From Rhodospirillales bacterium (lineage in GTDB: Bacteria > Pseudomonadota > Alphaproteobacteria > Acetobacterales > Acetobacteraceae): a stretch of 6,649 nt of DNA. The position numbers and the translations under genes were made by a program. The notes under the pieces are model-generated. The model was not told the DNA's origin. It searched no databases and saw only the letters and a program-made list of their open reading frames with translations. Numbering within the stretch: position 1 is the first letter of the stretch; each line of letters begins with the position of its first letter. Location of the stretch: contig JAGWOU010000100.1 in the NCBI GenBank assembly GCA_028870815.1, forward strand, positions 1 to 6,649, given 5' to 3'. This document shows positions 6,151-6,649 of the stretch, piece after piece.

Positions 6151-6649
6151 TCAGGAAACCGCGATAACGCCGGCGCGCACCGCGCCGAACGAGCCCGGCA
6201 CGATATCCGCGGTCGCACCGTTCGACAGTAAGCCTGATATATTCGTCACGGCGCTGGCTGCATCATAGGCAAGCTGAGCCAGCCTCGTGTAACTCAGCAC
6301 GCCGCCAACGGGTAACGCTGCTATGTAGGCCTCTACCGCCGCGGCAACCGCGGCAACCGCCTGCGCATGATCTGCCGAACCATCCGTGGTCAGCGTCATG
6401 GAAACATTCGCCAGCGTGACCACCGGGCCTTGCACCGCGAAGCTCGTTCCCACTGGCCGGATAGCGTCCACTGCCTGTTGCACAGTGGAAAGAAGATTCG
6501 CGGAGGGCGTGCCTGAACCGTCGTCCAGCGTTACAACAAAATGTCCCATTTGTGTTGCGCCGGTCTGATTCACATTTTCCACCACCGAATAGCTCAAGCC
6601 TTGCATAATGGCCGCGATCGCGCTTCCAATCGCGGCGTTTGTCGCCTTG
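6151..6649 (-). CDS. Baseplate J-like protein, C-terminal part (5' end outside window)
   Basis: The frame is open from the window edge to the TGA at 6151-6153, giving the last 165 residues. An internal ATG at 6606 is not the start, because the frame continues upstream with sequence that fits (NAAIGSAIAAIMQG). Recognisable J-family C-terminal features are YSVVENVN, GHFVVTLDDGSG, a helix LLSTVQQAVDAIRPVGTSF, and PVVTLANVSMTLTTD, followed by an Ala-rich helix (QAVAAVAAAVEAYIAALPVGG), LSYTRLAQLAYDA and a final AVTNISGLLSNG strand. Baseplate J proteins form the wedge ring of contractile tails (P2 gpJ, related to T4 gp6). The stop codon is one base from the next ATG. Within the Ala-rich helix a nine-base unit is directly duplicated at 6341-6358. 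Confidence 0.88.
   Translation of the reverse strand, partial: KATNAAIGSAIAAIMQGLSYSVVENVNQTGATQMGHFVVTLDDGSGTPSANLLSTVQQAVDAIRPVGTSFAVQGPVVTLANVSMTLTTDGSADHAQAVAAVAAAVEAYIAALPVGGVLSYTRLAQLAYDAASAVTNISGLLSNGATADIVPGSFGAVRAGVIAVS

Noticed and set aside
6150..6218. Longer N-terminus for the gpI-like protein (start at 6218)
   Set aside because: The extra 23 residues overlap the end of baseplate J in another frame and are Arg/Cys-rich, unlike the family's helical start.
6341..6358. Nine-base direct duplication in the baseplate J gene
   Set aside because: It encodes part of an Ala/Val-rich helix and is readily explained by low-complexity coding sequence; no functional repeat is implied.
1..6649. 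A diversity-generating retroelement acting on a tail fibre
   Set aside because: No reverse transcriptase, no pair of near-identical template/variable repeats, and no adenine-biased variation are visible. The 3' end of the collagen-like fibre is outside the window, so a variable region there cannot be excluded.

Overview
The window is a block of phage tail and receptor-binding genes. Every gene I can support lies on the minus strand, so transcription runs from high to low coordinates. In transcription order they are: the C-terminal part of a baseplate J-like protein (runs off the right edge), a gpI-like baseplate/tail protein, a tail fibre with a glycine-rich C-terminal domain, a small fibre-tail adaptor-like protein, a large right-handed beta-helix tailspike of the pectate-lyase type, and a collagen-like tail fibre that runs off the left edge. 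The J then I then fibre order is that of P2-like contractile-tailed phages. I infer a myovirus, a prophage, or a phage-derived tail particle. No head, lysis, integrase or host gene is present to tell these apart.

The host is not directly visible. Base composition is about 60% G+C outside one AT-richer module. The fibre N-termini begin MTTI-x-QLP and carry D-x-L-x(3)-Q-x-G motifs, which I associate with tail proteins of Acetobacteraceae and other proteobacterial phages. An alphaproteobacterial host is a low-confidence inference.

The first five genes are tightly packed, with gaps of 1, 10, 9 and 12 bases. In three of the four junctions the stop codon is part of the next gene's Shine-Dalgarno sequence, so this looks like one translationally coupled operon. 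The last junction differs: 46 bases with a candidate intrinsic terminator and its own ribosome binding site before the collagen-like fibre.

Functionally, the J- and I-like proteins would form the baseplate wedge. The glycine-rich fibre, adaptor, beta-helix spike and collagen-like fibre would form the host-recognition apparatus. The last two proteins share a related N-terminal module, and the final gene carries an extra internal copy. This suggests modular duplication, alternative fibres, or stacked attachment domains. The beta-helix body of the spike is clearly lower in G+C than its flanks, as expected of a swapped specificity module. I found no RNA gene, CRISPR array, insertion sequence or diversity-generating retroelement. 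There is no gene-free stretch longer than 46 bases.
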